Shown in pieces: positions 4,710 to 5,912 of a stretch of 5,912 bases of DNA. Within the stretch, counting starts at the first letter, position 1, and each line of letters opens with the position of its first letter. The DNA lies in contig JAFYDO010000105.1 in the NCBI GenBank assembly GCA_017544745.1, positions 1 through 5,912 of the forward strand, read 5' to 3'. Source of the DNA: Treponema sp. (GTDB lineage Bacteria > Spirochaetota > Spirochaetia > Treponematales > Treponemataceae). The position numbers and the translations under genes were made by a program. Below the pieces are notes generated by a model, which saw only the letters and a program-made list of their open reading frames with translations, was not told where the DNA came from and searched no databases.

Positions 4710-5783
4710 ATGTCAAATGTTAACTCAACTCCGATGGATACGTCGGAAAAGATGAAGGCACTCGAAGCAGCAAGACTGCAGATCGAAAAACAGTTTGGTC
4801 AGGGTGCTTTGATGAAGCTCGGCGATAAAGCAGATGCAACAGGAATTGATGTAATTCCATCCGGTTCAATTCTGCTCGACGAAGCTCTTGGGATCGGCGG
4901 ATATCCGCGCGGTCGTGTAATCGAAATGTACGGACCAGAAAGTTCGGGTAAAACAACTCTTGCACTGCACGCAATTGCAGAAGCTCAAAAGCTTGGTGGT
5001 GTTGCAGCCTTTGTTGATGCAGAGCATGCGCTTGATCCTGTTTATGCAAAGAACCTTGGTGTAAACATTGATGAGCTTTGGGTAAGCCAGCCGGACACAG
5101 GTGAGCAGGCTCTTGAAATTACAGAGAACCTTGTTCGCAGTGGTGCCGTAGACATTGTTGTTGTAGACTCTGTTGCAGCCCTTACACCAGAAAAAGAAAT
5201 CGAAGGTGAAATGGGTGATGCTGTAATGGGTATGCAGGCACGTCTTATGAGCCAGGCTTTGCGCAAGCTTACAGCAGTAATCGGTAAGTCAAACTGTATC
5301 GTAGTATTCATCAACCAGATCCGTATGAAGATTGGTGTAATGTTTGGAAACCCAGAAACAACAACTGGTGGACAGGCTCTTAAGTTCTATTCTTCTGTTC
5401 GTCTGGAAATACGCCGTATAGAAACTATTGACGGTAAGGGTGATGAAGATGCTCTTGGAAACAGAGTACGCGTAAAGGTTGTAAAGAACAAGGTTGCGCC
5501 TCCGTTCCGCAAGTGTGAAATTGACATCTACTTTGGAAAAGGTATTTCCAAGTCTGCAAGCTTGCTTGATTCTGCCGTTAAACACGGAATTATTGATAAG
5601 CGCGGCGCCTGGTATACAATGGGCGAAGAAAAAATTGGTCAGGGTAAGGAAAATGCCGTTGCCTACATTGAAGGAAACGAACAGCTTGCCAAAGATATCG
5701 AAGCCAAAATCCGCGCCGAAGTTTTCCCGGGTCAGGTGCTTAAGGACAAAGAAGGCAAGCCTGTAGAGGCTCCGGCCGAGTAA
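4710..5783 (+). CDS. recA: RecA recombinase
   Basis: This ATP-dependent strand-exchange protein forms filaments on single-stranded DNA for homologous recombination and repair in the cytoplasm. It is full length (357 aa; E. coli 353). Residues 1-40 give the N-terminal oligomerisation helix ([20 protein letters not shown]). Walker A is GPESSGKT (75-82), the catalytic Glu is E105 in [10 protein letters not shown], and Walker B ends at D153 in [12 protein letters not shown]. Loop L1 lies around 163-175, and Q203 in INQIRM begins loop L2, followed by [18 protein letters not shown]. The C-terminal domain runs to about 340. All these residues align with E. coli RecA at an offset of +9. The tail after FPGQ is short and of mixed charge, unlike the strongly acidic E. 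coli tail. No intein or frameshift is present. It probably has its own promoter and is coupled to folK downstream. Confidence 0.98.
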   Translation: MSNVNSTPMDTSEKMKALEAARLQIEKQFGQGALMKLGDKADATGIDVIPSGSILLDEALGIGGYPRGRVIEMYGPESSGKTTLALHAIAEAQKLGGVAAFVDAEHALDPVYAKNLGVNIDELWVSQPDTGEQALEITENLVRSGAVDIVVVDSVAALTPEKEIEGEMGDAVMGMQARLMSQALRKLTAVIGKSNCIVVFINQIRMKIGVMFGNPETTTGGQALKFYSSVRLEIRRIETIDGKGDEDALGNRVRVKVVKNKVAPPFRKCEIDIYFGKGISKSASLLDSAVKHGIIDKRGAWYTMGEEKIGQGKENAVAYIEGNEQLAKDIEAKIRAEVFPGQVLKDKEGKPVEAPAE

Positions 5784-5786
5784 TGT

Positions 5787-5912
5787 ATGCAGAGAGTCCT
5801 TTTAGGTCTAGGTTCAAACAAAGCGTTTCATGGCATGAGCCCGTTGCAGCTTTTGCAGAATGCCTGCCATGCCCTTGCTGGTCTTCTGGGCTCTCCGCGC
5901 TTTTCGTCGGTG
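5787..5912 (+). CDS. folK: HPPK, folate-pathway pyrophosphokinase (partial)
   Basis: The first 42 codons are present and run off the window end. They begin MQRVLLGLGSNKAFHGMSP, carrying the hallmark N-terminal LGLGSN strand-loop of 6-hydroxymethyl-7,8-dihydropterin pyrophosphokinase. A long helix follows (LQLLQNACHALAGLLG), then RFSSV, where the family usually has S-S-x-Y/V before the next strand. The enzyme transfers pyrophosphate from ATP to 6-hydroxymethyl-dihydropterin ahead of dihydropteroate synthase. The ATG at 5787 lies 3 nt after the recA TAA and no real Shine-Dalgarno sequence precedes it, so coupled translation with recA is likely. An ATG at 5783, overlapping the recA stop, is in a different frame whose product lacks the motif. 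ATP- and pterin-binding residues further on are outside the window, so functionality cannot be judged. Confidence 0.8.
   Translation, partial: MQRVLLGLGSNKAFHGMSPLQLLQNACHALAGLLGSPRFSSV

Noticed and set aside
5783..5911. Gene starting at the ATG overlapping the recA stop (TAATG)
   Set aside because: That frame gives a Cys/Pro/Ser-rich peptide without motifs, while the ATG at 5787 gives the HPPK LGLGSN motif.

Overview
The window looks like chromosomal DNA of a host-associated spirochaete, most likely a Treponema or close relative. It is AT-rich. It carries a short-lipobox lipoprotein, several TPR proteins of a treponemal type, and a RecA that keeps every key residue. The genus assignment is an inference from protein character and gene context; no database search was possible.

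Layout. Positions 1-83 hold the 5' end of an unidentified minus-strand gene, which diverges from everything else. Positions 84-444 are intergenic. They contain a 130-bp GC-rich imperfect inverted-repeat element (231-360) in otherwise AT-rich DNA, and a strong sigma70-type promoter (407-435). From 445 a tightly packed plus-strand run follows: rpe (ribulose-phosphate 3-epimerase, 445-1077); a secreted TPR/coiled-coil protein (1101-2021); a 497-residue lipoprotein with a Pro/Glu-rich stalk (2008-3501); and a TPR plus single-membrane-segment protein with a possible OB-like C-terminus (3511-4611). Gene spacing runs from a 14-bp overlap to a 23-bp gap, so one transcript from the 407-435 promoter is likely.

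A 98-bp gap (4612-4709) holds three AnTn tracts phased at exactly 10 bp, a weak candidate promoter and a strong Shine-Dalgarno region for recA (4710-5783). The 5' part of folK follows three bases after the recA stop (5787 to the window end) and is probably co-transcribed with recA.

How they fit together. rpe, recA and folK are housekeeping genes for the pentose phosphate pathway, homologous recombination and folate synthesis. The three genes between rpe and recA encode an exported TPR/coiled-coil protein, an acylated lipoprotein and a membrane-anchored TPR protein. Together they look like an envelope-associated module of unknown function. They are the least explained coding content here. No CRISPR, tRNA, rRNA, transposase or phage gene was seen.
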